From positions 950,001 through 1,014,000 of the forward strand of contig OX031060.1 of NCBI GenBank assembly GCA_943736015.1: 64,000 nt of DNA. The letters are read 5' to 3'. Source of the stretch: Tridacna crocea (taxonomy: Eukaryota; Mollusca; Bivalvia; Cardiida; Cardiidae). Within the stretch, counting starts at the first letter, position 1. Each line of letters begins with the position of its first letter. Of this stretch, positions 29,237 through 39,682 are shown piece by piece. The position numbers and the translations under genes are program-made. Under the pieces are notes generated by a model, which worked only from the letters and a program-made list of their open reading frames with translations, ran no database searches and was not told the DNA's origin.

Positions 29237-30913
29237 CTAACTGTCTGAGTAGATGATGACGTCGTCAATATATGCATCACAGCCATCTAATCCACATATA
29301 ACGTTGTTTATAAGTCGCTGAAATGTTGCAGGAGAATTTTTCATCCCAAACGGCATAACTTTGTATTGGTACAGACCGTTTGGAGTAGCAAAGGCTGATA
29401 CTTCTTTTGCTCTATCAGTCAGTGGAACTTGCCAGAATCCTTTTAGCAGGTCAAATTTGGTGACATATTTAGAATTTCCAACTTTGTCAATACAGTCATC
29501 AATTCTTGGTATTGGAAAAGAGTCTGTTTTTGTCACAGAGTTCACCTTACGATAGTCAGTACACATTCTATAAGTTCCATTTGATTTGGGTACTAATATA
29601 CATGGTGAACTGTAATTACTCTGGCTAGGTTCAATAAAGTCATTTTCCAGTAAGTATTTTACTTCATCCTGGAGGTATTTCTGTTTCAAAGGATTCATCT
29701 TATATGGATGTTGCTTTATTGGTTTAGAATCTTCCACAATGACATCATGATAGATTTTATCTGTTCTTGTGGGGATATCAGGAAATAAATGTTCATATTC
29801 ATGTATCAACTGTTTCAGCTCTTCCTGTTGTGATGGTTCCAAGTGAGAAAGTTTGTTGCCAAGGTTTCTCAAAATATCCGAATTCTCAAGTTTAGATGGA
29901 CCAGGATCAGACTTATCAATAAAGTCCGAATTTACTTCAAGATCAGATACACTTGATTCTTGTGGGACAGTGCTTACAACTGTAATTGGTTTTGAAATAG
30001 AGCTATCTCTGTCAAAGTATTCTTTTAACATATTTACATGACACATTTGTTTGTTCTTACGCCTTTCTGGAGTATTAATTATATAGTTTAAATCACTTGT
30101 TTTCTTGTCAATAGTGTAGGGTCCAAAATATCTTGCCTGTAGAGGTCTGCCAGGTATTGGCAAAAGAGCAAGGACTTTGTCACCTGGTTTAAATTTTCTA
30201 TCAATAACATGGTTGTCATATCTTGCTTTCATTTTGCCCTGAGACGTTTTAAGATTAGACCTAGCAACCTCACATGCCCTAGACAGTCTATTTCTGAAGT
30301 CAGAAACATACTGTAGTAAATTCAAAGGTGTTTCATCATTTGAGAGAAATTTCTCCTTCAAAAGTTTTAAAGGTCCACGAACAGAATGGCCAAAAACTAA
30401 TTCAAAAGGACTGAAACCAAGAGATTCTTGTACAGATTCTCTGGCTGCAAATAGTAACAAATGGATGCCCTCATCCCAATCTTTTTCAGTGTCAAAGCAA
30501 TATGATCTTATCATATTTTTTAATGTCTGATGAAATCTTTCTAAAGCACCTTGACTTTCAGGGTGATAGGCGGATGACCTGTATTGCTTGATCCCTAATT
30601 CATGCATAACCTGTTGGAATATACCAGACATAAAATTTGACCCTTGATCAGACTGAACTGATTTTGGAAGACCAACAAATGTGAAAAACTTTATAAGAGC
30701 TTTGACTATTGACTTTGTTTTGATGTTCCTTAAAGGAATAGCTTCAGGAAAACGTGTAGAAGTACACATAATTGTTAAGAGATACTCATTTCCTGACTTG
30801 GTTCGAGGTAAAGGACCAACACAATCTATAAGTATCCTACTGAAAGGTTCATCAAAAGCAGGAATAGGTTGTAATTGAGCTTTGGGAATGGTTTGGTTGG
30901 GTTTACCTACCAT
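29237..30913 (-). pseudogene. Retrotransposon pol, integrase core followed by reverse transcriptase
   Basis: Reading of 558 codons. Integrase catalytic core near the start: ILIDCVGPLP (D30), VQSDQGSNF (D89) and the ALERFHQTL Glu at 125, i.e. D-D35-E spacing. Then a KPGDKVLALL / RYFGPY C-terminal module, a spacer, and RT from about residue 370: SSPCILVPKSNGTYRMCTDY, VTKFDLLKGFWQVPL, MPFGMKNSPATFQ and YIDDV (548-551). It ends at a premature TAG 13 residues beyond the YIDD aspartates' start, with the same frame continuing downstream. The integrase CxxC zinc ligands lie just upstream in this frame, while the H..H ligands are in the Gag-protease frame. Confidence 0.93.
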
Positions 30914-33234
30914 TTGACATGTATGGCAAGTTTTACAATATTTAGAGACATCTGATTTGAGACCAGGCCAAAAAAATGATTAATAATTTTGTGATAGGTC
31001 TTGTTTATACCTAGATGACCTGACATAGGACTTTCATGGGCTATACTTAGTATTTCATGACGATATGACTTTGGAACCACAATTTGGTGGTAAACAGCCC
31101 ATTCATCATCAGCTGGGACATCAAATGGTCGCCATTTTCTCATAAGAATCCCATTCTTTATATAGTAACACATTGGGACCTGTGAAATTTCATCTTCAGG
31201 TAAAGCCCTAAAAATTAATTTTGAAATCTCAGGATCAGTTTGCTGTTCCTGGATAAGCTGTGACTTTGACAGCGTGTCATGACCTTGGTCAATAGACCGT
31301 GGTGGTGAATGACAAGACATTGACGAGTCTGTCTGAGTATCAGACAAACTGGGATCAAGAGACTTTTTAATCTCATTATTAAAATATTGACCGATAAAAG
31401 TATCCGTCAAGTCAATGTCAGAGTTTGAGTTTTTCAAAATGGCCTTTTTAGCCATAGCTCGGGTAACTGCACAAGAAGGATACAAGTCAGGAATTTCCTG
31501 CTCGATAGGGTCATCTGTTTGACCTATATTTGGTGTGTCAGTTACAAGTGGATTTACCACAACCTTATCTCCAGCTAAGTCATTGCCTAGCAATAAATGG
31601 ACACCTTTAAATGGTAAGGAAGGTTTAATACCAATAACCACAGGCCCAGTAACCAAATCTGATGACAAATTAACGTGATGGAGAGGGATATTAACAGTTC
31701 CACACTCTACACCCTGAATAAGGACACTAGTACCGGAAGAAGTCTTCTCAGAAAAAGGCAGTATATCTGCTAAAATAAGAGATTGAGAAGCTCCTGTGTC
31801 TCTTAAAATTTTAATAGGGGTAGGTGGGCAATTATCACCTGAAAGTGATACAAAACCATTCAACATAAATGGTTCAAAAATCTCCATAGTAGAATCAGAC
31901 TTGGGTTTTGTGACTATGTCAATTGTATTGGTTTTAATAGAAGACTGTGGCCTTGGTCTAAGAGTGGTGAGCCCTGTTGGTTTGGCTTCATCACTTTCTA
32001 ACTTCCTTTTTAATTTCAAACATTCAGAAACAAGGTGACCAGGTTTCTTACAATAGTTACAAGTGGGTCGAGATAAGGGATATTGACTTTTGGTTTCACT
32101 AGTAGAATTGGGTTTGGGTGTATTGGATTGACTGGGCATGCCAGATGAATTACCAGACATAAATTTATTTTGGGGATGTGAGGAAGTAGGTTTTGCTTTA
32201 GCAATAAAAGAAACTTTATGTGTAAGATAGTAATTATCAGCCAGACGAGCTGCTTCTTCTAAAGTTTCAACTTGTTTTTCGTCTAAGAATGTCTTAACAT
32301 CAAATTGAATACAACGTTTGAATTCTTCAACTAACATAAGTTGTCTGAGTTTATCAAAATTTTGGTCTATTTTCTTAGAACAGCACCATCTATCAAATAA
32401 CTGTTCTTTGTTTCTAGCAAATTCAACATGAGTCTGGTTAGAATCTTTTTTACAATTTCTAAATTTTTGTCTATATGCTTCTGGGACCAGCTCATAACCT
32501 TTGAGAATAAGTTCTTTAACAGTCTCATAATGATGACATTGTTCAACACCTAGTTGTGTATAAATTTCACGAGCTTTGCCTATCAAAACACTTTGCAGAA
32601 GCAAAGTCCAGTGCTCTCTTGGCCAATTTAAGTTTTCTGCAACTTTTTCAAAGTGTAGGAAGTATTTATCAACTTCTTTTTCTTGAAATGGAGGAACAAG
32701 CCTAATATGTTTTGTAACATCGAAATTGTATTCAATCTTTTGCTTGGGCTGATTTGCTCTTTCTTGCATTTCTATTTCCCTCATTCTTAATTGAAATTCT
32801 CTCTCCTTCTCTCTCTCTTCCCTTTCCCTTTCTTCTCTCTCCCTTTCTCTTTCCCTTTCTCTTTCTTCTCTCTCCCTTTCTCTTTCTCTTTCCTTCTCTC
32901 TCTCTACTCTTTCTTCTCTCTGTCTTTCCCTTTCTCTTTCTTCTCTTTCCCTTTCTCTTTCTATTTCTAACTGTCTGATCTGAAGTTTTAATTCAAGTTC
33001 TTTCGAACTTGAAACTGACTGAACATCAACTATCAGGGAAAGAGCATTTTCATTGAAAATCTCCTCATCAACAAAATATTGTACCAAAATGTTCTTAATT
33101 TCATGTTTACGCATTGAAGATTTTATTTCAGACAATTTATAGTGCTTCGCAAGATTAAGCAAATCAGTCTTTTTACCCAAATTCAATAACTCCACAGACG
33201 GTTCAGCCATAAATTTATCTAAGTCAAAAGACAT
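30907..33234 (-). pseudogene. Retrotransposon Gag-protease with start of integrase
   Basis: 775 codons from an ATG 152 nt inside the 5' LTR. Residues ~88-155 are almost pure Glu/Arg (charged coiled coil). Residues ~195-345 are a capsid-like helical region whose YRQKFRNCKK / FDRWC / LMLVEEFKRCI stretch resembles SCAN domains. CCHC knuckle CNYCKKPGHLVSEC at 392-405. Aspartic protease RDTGASQSLI with D479. Integrase zinc ligands H733 and H740 near the end, after which the frame is lost in a T run around 30975 and stops at 30907. Gag, protease and integrase start share one frame, so a long Gag-Pol precursor is likely in intact relatives. Confidence 0.9.
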
Positions 33235-33363
33235 GTTTGTTTGTTGCTGGATTCAAGTACAAAATTGTATTATAATTACTGATTAGTAAACGAATGCGTT
33301 AGTCTTATTTTCCAATCGATGGTTAATCCCAAAAGGAAAACGAATGCGTTAGTCTAGTTTCCA

Positions 33364-33381
33364 ATCCCGGACGAGCCCCCA
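33364..33381 (-). other. Primer binding site, tRNA-Pro type
   Basis: On the element strand TGGGGGCTCGTCCGGGAT, five bases inside the 5' LTR. It is complementary to the 3' 18 nt of tRNA-Pro including CCA. The same primer is used by many gammaretroviruses and some gypsy elements (established knowledge). Confidence 0.85.
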
Positions 33382-33386
33382 ATTTC

Positions 33387-33929
33387 TGTTACGAGTCAGG
33401 CGTAACTAGAAAGAAGAAGCCAGCAACAAACGATAACAATTAACAGAATTTATTAACAAAAATATCAAATAAACAGTGACAATATTACAATAGTACAAAA
33501 CAATACCTAAGACGTTAAATTCAGAAGACAAACTATTCCAGTCTTAATTCCAATCTGATCCTGATCCAAACTGAATGTAATCCAAGCACACAAAGTAATC
33601 CTCACTTTAGTCTAGTCTGATCCAAATCCAAACTGAATATAATCCAAACACAAGATAATCCCCACTGTAGTCTGGCAATCATGTATTAACTAGTGAACAC
33701 TGAGATGTAAAAAGCTTTTCCTTTTATAATAACAGAGAAACTTCCAGAAAATTCATGTTAAAATCAGTTGCATAATTTCTAGTAATCAGATTGTATAAAG
33801 GCCTGGAAACTTCCAGCACAATATTCCACAAGAGAGAATCCAGTTCTAAAAATAGTAACAGGGGAAAACCATTCAAAAAATAGATACACACATGAACAAA
33901 GCTAGGAATAACTGGGTATGTACATAACA
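33387..33929 (-). repeat. 5' LTR of the Gmr1-like element
   Basis: 543 bp, matches the 3' LTR base for base except one A/G difference near position 33834. Confidence 0.95.
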
Positions 33930-34954
33930 CCAGTTAAGATTTTAATGACATACATATCTTGAAAGAGAACCACAGCATCGGTTGACCCTTTCCCAAACAA
34001 TCTCTCGTTTTTACGGGTCTGGAATAGTAGCCTTTTGAAAACATTTTGGGAAAAGGAGAAAATGCTGGTAACCAGCATTTTCTCCTTTTACCATAATGTT
34101 TTCTACCCTACCATAGACAGAAATAATCTTTTCAGCAAGAGTTGAATTGTTGTCTGCAAATGCTTTCAATTTGGTCTAGTCCAAAAGTTTGTCGTTTGGG
34201 AAAGGGTTAAGCTTATTATGAGATAAATATCTTGAGCGAGAACTATAGCTTTAATTAAGCTTGTATTGACATAAATATCTTGAGAGAACCATAGCTTAAG
34301 TTAAGCTGGTAATGATATAAATATCTAGAGAGAAAACCATAGCAGCAGTTAAGCTTGTACTGACATACATATCTAGGGAGAACCATAGCAGCAGTTAAGC
34401 TTGTAATTACATACATATCTTGAGAGAGAGCCATAAGATCAAATGAGCTTATGACATAAGTATGTTGAGAGAGAACCATAGTATCAGTTAATATTGTAAT
34501 GACATGAATATCTTCAGAGAACCATAGTATCAGTTAATACTGTAATGACATAAATATCTTTTGAGAACCATAGTATCAGTTAAGCTTGTAATGACATAAA
34601 TATCTTGAGAGAAAACCATAGTATCAGTTAATATTGTAATGACATAAATATCTTCAGAGAACCATGGTTTCATTTAATATTGTAATGACATAAATATCTT
34701 TAGAGAACCATAGTATCAGTTAAGCTTGTAATGACATAAATATCTTTAGAGAACCATAGTATCAGTTAAGCTTGTAATGACATAAATATCTTCAGAGAAA
34801 ACCATAGTATCAGTTAAGCTTGTAATGACATAAACATCTTCAGAGAACCATAGCATCAGTTAATATTGTAATGACATAAATATCTTGAGAGAACCATAGC
34901 ATCAGTTAAGCTTGTAATGACATAAATATCTTGAGAGAACCATAGCAGCAGTTA
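33930..34954. repeat. 48-bp minisatellite, right part
   Basis: About 18-20 units of 44-50 bp (accatagtatcagttaagct then tgtaatgacataaatatctt), with a TTAA element at 33982-34210. Unit lengths vary by loss of 'ga' repeats. Confidence 0.88.
33982..34210 (+). mobile_element. TTAA foldback MITE inside the minisatellite
   Basis: 229 bp; left end TTGA, right TTAA running straight back into the array (gcttattatgagataaatat). Internal blocks (catagacagaaat, cagcaagagttgaattgttg) mark the same subtype as 292-520. Confidence 0.88.
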
Positions 34955-35212
34955 AAAGTAACTATGCAAGCAAAAACAGCTTTTGGAATGTTCTGATATA
35001 AAAAGAAGATCAGAATGGCCCTTATACACTCACCTAGGAACACAGACAAAAAATAATTGCCTTGGGCTAGGCACCAGGATTATCATGTAAGCACTAGAAA
35101 ACTAGAAAATGCTTTTTACAAGGTTAAGTCACATGATTCAGGACAATTTAGTAGGACAGAAAAATATTCATTGCAATAAATCAGTAGTGTGACAGTTGAC
35201 ACAAGTGCTTAC

Positions 35213-35377
35213 CTAGATAATCCTTATGTTCTGATGTTGAACTCTGCTCAAGATAGAAGATGCTGGGTAAGGAGGCTCGAGCTCGTGACAAAATGGGTGT
35301 GTCTGGTATAGACCTGTATTCGACATTGTTGTGGTACTCACAGCAATCCTTACATAACTTCCGACAATCTATACAAA
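35213..35377 (-). CDS. PRDM4: PRDM4-like protein, exon 5 (N-terminal zinc knuckle)
   Basis: 165-nt exon, tttcag acceptor and G|gtaagc donor, phase 1 in and out. It encodes CIDCRKLCKDCCEYH, a Cys/His cluster, followed by IPDTPILSRARASLP. Vertebrate PRDM4 has the same arrangement just before its PR domain (C..C....S.C..H then PDTPI.SRA..SLP; from memory), making this one of the strongest points for orthology. The knuckle is thought to contribute to partner binding in PRDM4/PRDM10-like proteins; function here is inferred. Confidence 0.92.
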
Positions 35378-35469
35378 CTGAAATATACCATTGGAATAAC
35401 TGGAAACAAACAAATCTGAACAGAGTATGTCATTTCAGTATCCCAACACATTAGACCCTGCAGATGACC

Positions 35470-35764
35470 CTTCTTACTGTGGTTGTATTGGGGTTTAATG
35501 CCACTTTAACAGCTACATGTCAGATCATATCATGGCGGTCGGTGACACACATGTGTTTCCTGGCTTTCTCATACTTTCCTGGCATTCTCATACCAGTACT
35601 TACACAACTTTCTTTCCAAAGCCACTGACTACTTTTCTCACATGCTTCAGCAGAGGAGAGAGGTGAAAATACCTGGAAATAAAGTTCGTCTCAACTAGGT
35701 ATGGAACACACAACCACCAGGTCATGAGTCTGACATGCTCACCAATGAGCCACCGGGGCAGGCC
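35470..35764 (-). mobile_element. tRNA-headed SINE, full copy
   Basis: On the - strand it starts with a tRNA-like head (gcccc ggtggctcattggtgagca, A box) and a ggttgtgtgttccatacc B-box-like block, then the body cagtggctttggaaagaaag and a tail ttaaagtggcattaaacccc. Body and tail recur on the + strand at 45508-45690 and 60293-60504. A 'ttctcatac..tttcctgg' segment is duplicated. Confidence 0.75.
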
Positions 35765-35843
35765 ACCCTTCTTATGATTTGAAGCAGACTATTATCAAGA
35801 GTAACCACATAGGCAACTGTTGTCAAGAAAGTTTATTTCAGGG

Positions 35844-36072
35844 TTAACTCTTTACCAACTGACAAAATTTTAGAATGGTCTAAATTGAAAGCATTTGCAG
35901 ATGACAAAATAGATGTGACCTACAAATTAAAACTTGTTCTGGAAAGGCTGGAAAACATTGTGTGAAAAGGAGAAAATGCTGGTAACCAGCATTTTCTCCT
36001 TTTCACACAAAGTTTTTAAAAGGCTTCTTTCTCAAGAGTCGTGAAAACCCAGGATTGTTTGGTAAAGGTTTA
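35844..36072 (-). mobile_element. TTAA foldback MITE, full length, matched arm variant
   Basis: 229 bp. Arms read gtgtgaaaagg / ccttttcacac: the same change in both arms compared with the common gtgggaaaagg / ccttttcccac. A decayed copy follows (36082-36225). Confidence 0.85.
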
Positions 36073-36260
36073 GGAGTGCCTCAAATGATATCTGATTTTA
36101 AATGAGAAAAAAATGTTGTTCAAAAATGAGAAAATGCTGGTCATTACCTTAGTCTCTTTTTCCTATAATATTTAAAAAAAATCCATCAGTGTTGTGAAAG
36201 TAATAGACAGTTTGGTAATAGGGTAAAATTGGAAAAAACGAAATCTTAGCCAACACTTAC

Positions 36261-36326
36261 AAACATAATTTTGTTCCACTTCTTCCTCGTAGTAACTTTC
36301 TTCAGGTATGAGAGAACAATTTTCAT
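36261..36326 (-). CDS. PRDM4: PRDM4-like protein, exon 4
   Basis: 66-nt exon, gcttacag acceptor and gtttgtaagt donor, phase 1 in and out. It encodes ENCSLIPEESYYEEEVEQNY, an acidic linker ahead of the zinc knuckle. No homology by itself; it is accepted because it joins exons 3 and 5 in frame with good splice sites. Confidence 0.82.
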
Positions 36327-36549
36327 CTGTAAGCAAAACATAAAAGGAACTTTTATCTGATGTTTAAACCCCAAGGATGCTAAGTGCGCCCCACTAACAT
36401 TCTGCAAACTGTGTAGATAAAGATCAGACTGAATGTTCTGTACAGTCTGATCTTGGATCTACGCTATACAATACCGAATATTTTTTTTTCTAGAAATTAA
36501 GTTTGAACAAGCAAAATTATTGGTTTCTCTATCTGCCCTAGAGTTTTAT

Positions 36550-36760
36550 TTAACTCTTTACCAAACAACAAAATTTTGGACAGGTCCAAATTGAAAGCAT
36601 CAGCATAAATGTGATTAAAGAATTGAAATTTGTTTTAGGAAGGTAAGAAAACATTGTTGGCAAGGGAGAAATGCTGGTTAGCAGCATTTTCTCCTTTTCC
36701 AACAATGTTTTCAAAAGGCTTCTATCTCGGGGTCATAAAAACCAGGGATTGTTTGGTTAA
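36550..36760 (-). mobile_element. TTAA foldback MITE, end-sharing pair (left)
   Basis: 211 bp minus copy; its right TTAA is shared with the plus copy that follows. Confidence 0.82.
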
Positions 36761-36982
36761 CTCATTACCACACAATCCCTACTTTTGACGCCCCTGAGAA
36801 AGAAGCCTTTAGAAAACATTGTGGAAAAAGGAGAAAATGCTGGTAACCAGCAATTTCTCCTTTTCCCACGTTTTCTACCCTTCACAAAACAAAATTCTAA
36901 TTTTCAGTCACTTTTATTCTGTCGTCTGCAAATGCTTTCGATTTGGACAAGCCTGAAATATTGTCATTTGGTAATGAGTTAA
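36757..36982 (+). mobile_element. TTAA foldback MITE, end-sharing pair (right)
   Basis: 226 bp plus copy; one arm has lost the caat of cccacaatg. Confidence 0.85.
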
Positions 36983-37122
36983 GAGATCAGTTTGTAATAC
37001 AAGTTATGATATGAACAAGAAAATCACAGACACACAGACATAAACAATAAAATACAACTTCATGACATAAACTTGCTGCCTCTGGCAAGTTTAACTTAAA
37101 ATCTAATTTTTGCAAACCTTAC

Positions 37123-37389
37123 CTGCTACTTGAGCCGAATTATCTGTGTCAAAGTTTTCAATGTTTTCCTGTGACTCCGTGCTCACTTGCATTTCTGTTG
37201 AGTATCCCTCTAAAGTGTGGCCAATATGAGCCATCTCCATTGCAGAGGCTGTGTACCTCTCGTCCACTTCCTCTTGGCTGGTTACCTGCATTCCATTTGG
37301 AAAATGACTGGTTCCATCACTAGATATGTTCAGACTTGTTGTATCGACTGACGTCTGATACCCATTCTGTGTAGCAGCCACTGCTGAAT
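37123..37389 (-). CDS. PRDM4: PRDM4-like protein, exon 3
   Basis: 267-nt exon, attttag acceptor and CAG|gtaagg donor, phase 1 in and out. Low-complexity Ser/Thr/Gln/Glu-rich reading (SAVAATQNGYQTSVDTTSLN ... EMAHIGHTLEGYSTEMQVST), the kind of flexible region found N-terminal to the PR domain in PRDM4. No fold recognised. Confidence 0.85.
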
Positions 37390-37606
37390 CTAAAATAGGA
37401 AAATGCAATAGACAACAACTTCTTCAATGTGAACACAATCAGAAGTAATAAGAGAGTGATGAGATATTAAAACTTGACAAAGACTTAACACAAACTTCAG
37501 GAACACATTTGCAACAGACAACATTTACTTGCAAAAAAATTGATTATTACAAGAACTAGGGTTAACTACATGGAGAGTATTTGTTTATTTCAGTAAAAGA
37601 TTCAAT

Positions 37607-37786
37607 TTAATTTCCACACAATCCCTACTGTTGACAACCCTGAGAAAGAGGCCTTTTCTCCTTTTCCCACTATGTTTTCTATTCTTCACAAAACAGATTT
37701 CAAATTTTCTGTCACTTTTATTTTTTTGTCTGCAAATGCTTTTGATTTGGACAAACCTAAAATTTTGTCGTTTGGTAATGAGTTAA
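37607..37786 (+). mobile_element. TTAA foldback MITE missing the first hairpin arm
   Basis: It jumps from gagaaagaggcc to ttttctccttttcccac, so the left arm and loop are deleted; both TTAAs are intact. Length 180 bp. Confidence 0.82.
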
Positions 37787-38360
37787 GTGAACATCATGAG
37801 TAATATAACCAATAATGCTCACAAGAAAGATCGAAATCTATTTCATCTCATGTACATCATTGGTAGTATTTTCATGAGTGTTGCAGCCATGAGTGAAAAT
37901 ATACCTGATGTTCACAAGATGAAATAAATTTTGATTTTTTTATCAAAATAAACAAATACTCTATTAATTTCAATTCATGCTTCCAGTTCTACCCTCTTGT
38001 TTGTTGGGATTTTAATCAAAATCCAGCACATTTGTTTTTCATAATTCTCTGTGGCATAATTCCCTCTACATTACAATATTACATAAAGCTCAAGAAAAGT
38101 GGTGTAAATTACATCACATTTCCTCTTGTTGATGCCACATGCTTTTTACTTAGGTAACCAGGGTGGTTGTACTAATCTTCTGCCTTTAAAATGAAGATTT
38201 ATAAAAATAAAATCAGTATTTTTAACTGGTCTTAACCATCAAATATTAATTAATATTCCACTGTTATTTTTCCATTAACGACGGAAAAATGTTCATTTTT
38301 CTCATTTTTTTTCAAAATTGTCTACCTAGAGGAAACCAGTTACCTGCAGCTTTTTTTTTT

Positions 38361-38677
38361 TGGACTGTTTTCTTCCCTTCCCAAAACAAACTCAATTTTG
38401 TAGTCTGAAAATACTTTCAATTTCGACTAGTCAAGTCTAGGACTTTGTGGTCTATTAACCCTCTATCCCAAAATGCCAAGTTTTAACGACTTTGAAGAAG
38501 AAGCCCTTTGAAAATTATATGGGAAAAGGAGAAAATGCTCGTAACCAGCATTTTCTCCTTTCCCCATAATGCTTTCTATCCTAACAAAGACAAATTCCAT
38601 CAATTGACCCCTCAATTGAATTAAGTTGAAACTGTCATCAGCAGAATTTTTTAATTTGGACATGCAGTAAAGAGTAA
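38361..38677 (+). mobile_element. TTAA foldback MITEs: right half, then full copy
   Basis: 38361-38458 is the right half of a plus copy. 38455-38677 is a full plus copy with a gctcgtaaccagc hairpin tip and a worn right end, 18 bp from the inferred exon 2 donor. Confidence 0.72.
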
Positions 38678-38694
38678 AAGAGTTGAAGATTCAC

Positions 38695-38883
38695 GGTCAA
38701 TATAACGAGAAATAGTACTTTTGTTTGGCTGTTGCACACTCATCAGACTGTATGCTGTGTTTAAATCTGTTGAACTTGTAGCACTGACAGGTGTTTGATA
38801 GAGGAGGCTGGGAGCATTTACACTGGACGGTTTGGGCTGTATATGAACTGGAACTTTACCGTCAGTTACAGAGGCTGGGATAC
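38695..38883 (-). CDS. PRDM4: PRDM4-like protein, exon 2
   Basis: Begins after a tatctag acceptor in phase 1 and reads GIPASVTDGKVPVHIQPKPS and on through SSVNAPSLLYQTPVSATSST. The donor is uncertain: gtgaat at 38694/38693 keeps phase 1 and is used here, but gttata near 38709 and gtacta near 38722 would also fit the phase and give a slightly shorter exon. Pro/Ser/Gln-rich, no recognised fold. Confidence 0.75.
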
Positions 38884-38917
38884 CTAGATAAAGTAAGAAT
38901 GGAAATGAGCCAAATCT

Positions 38918-39055
38918 GAGCTCTACACAGAGGGAGTCAATTTGATTTCAAAATTAAAAATAGTAATTATTCTTTACCAAACCTTATGTTCTTGGTACTC
39001 ATTAGAATGGTCTCGATGAGACAATTCTAATGAGTACCCACAACATAGGGTTTTG
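38918..39055. repeat. Dispersed repeat with hairpin, 'tactcattagaat' family
   Basis: The arms ggtactcattagaatggtctc and gagacaattctaatgagtacc pair almost fully. The flanks tttgatttcaaaatt and cccacaacatagg are shared with 41596-41742; a decayed relative lies near 58895-58950. Confidence 0.7.
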
Positions 39056-39467
39056 AAGAGAAACAATGGATTAAGAATACTATCATTCCATCTTATCTGG
39101 AGTTCTGAACCATGATCTGCCTACCAACAGGGGGTATAATGTTTATGGTAACATGGAGGCTACATTTAAATTTTGTGTTGTAAAATTATGATGATACGGT
39201 AAACAAGTGCTTCGCCCAAAGAGACTTATATATGCCCGGGTGTCTGTGAAATGGGCTAAAATCTAAAACATGTGCAGATATCTAAATTCTAAGTCACACA
39301 CACAATTACACATAATAAGAGATCCATTGTGGTAAGTTTCAACTTATCCCATTGGAAACTGTAGGAGTTACACAAATAAAAAATTGCTAACAGAGAGACA
39401 GACGGACAGATAACCAGGACTATAACATAAGAGGACCCTTTGGGCATTATAAAAAGGCACCTTCAGT

Positions 39468-39560
39468 CTGAAGGTCTGCTCCAATTTTATTTTTGTTTCT
39501 GGTCTTCACATATACTTCTAACAAAAGTAGCATCGGAGCAGACCTTCAGACTGAAGGTGA
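39468..39560. mobile_element. Short foldback element, 'accttcagtctgaaggt' family
   Basis: Ends caccttcagtctgaaggtct and its complement; the interior tctgctcc ... catcggagcaga also pairs. Same family as the cleaner hairpin at 51235-51351. Confidence 0.7.
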
Positions 39561-39682
39561 TAGTCTGAAGGTGATTAAAAAGGATACCACAGATTTCTGT
39601 TGATTATTCAAATCTTTTTCAATTAAATTTCTGAATTTTCTATCTCAGTGCCTGAGTTTTCTACCTAAAGCAGAGTACTCAC

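Larger units (their letters stand above)
27704..33929 (-). mobile_element. Gmr1-like Ty3/gypsy LTR retrotransposon, 6.2 kb, recently inserted, disabled
   Basis: Complete element on the - strand: 5' LTR 33387-33929, primer site, Gag-protease reading, integrase before RT and RNase H, polypurine tract, 3' LTR 27704-28246. The LTRs are both 543 bp, begin TGTTACG and end CATAACA (+ strand view), and differ at one position I could see (aagaaagaa against aagagagaa), which indicates a young insertion. Short flanks tcag / ccag may be an imperfect target duplication. The order PR-IN-RT-RH in an element whose RT is clearly of Ty3/gypsy type is the Gmr1 arrangement (known from fish and some invertebrates). 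Coding is broken once by a frameshift and once by a stop. Confidence 0.93.
26586..35212. other. PRDM4 intron 5 (8.6 kb)
   Basis: It holds a 48-bp minisatellite (27152-34954) invaded by two TTAA elements and by the LTR retrotransposon 27704-33929, plus a decayed TTAA element near 26675-26860 and A/T-rich sequence. No PRDM4 exon is needed here, because exon 5 (phase 1 out) joins exon 6 (phase 1 in). Confidence 0.8.

Noticed and set aside
32754-32978. Leu/Phe-rich open frame on the + strand that looks like a membrane protein
   Set aside because: It is the antisense of the Glu/Arg-rich part of the retrotransposon Gag.
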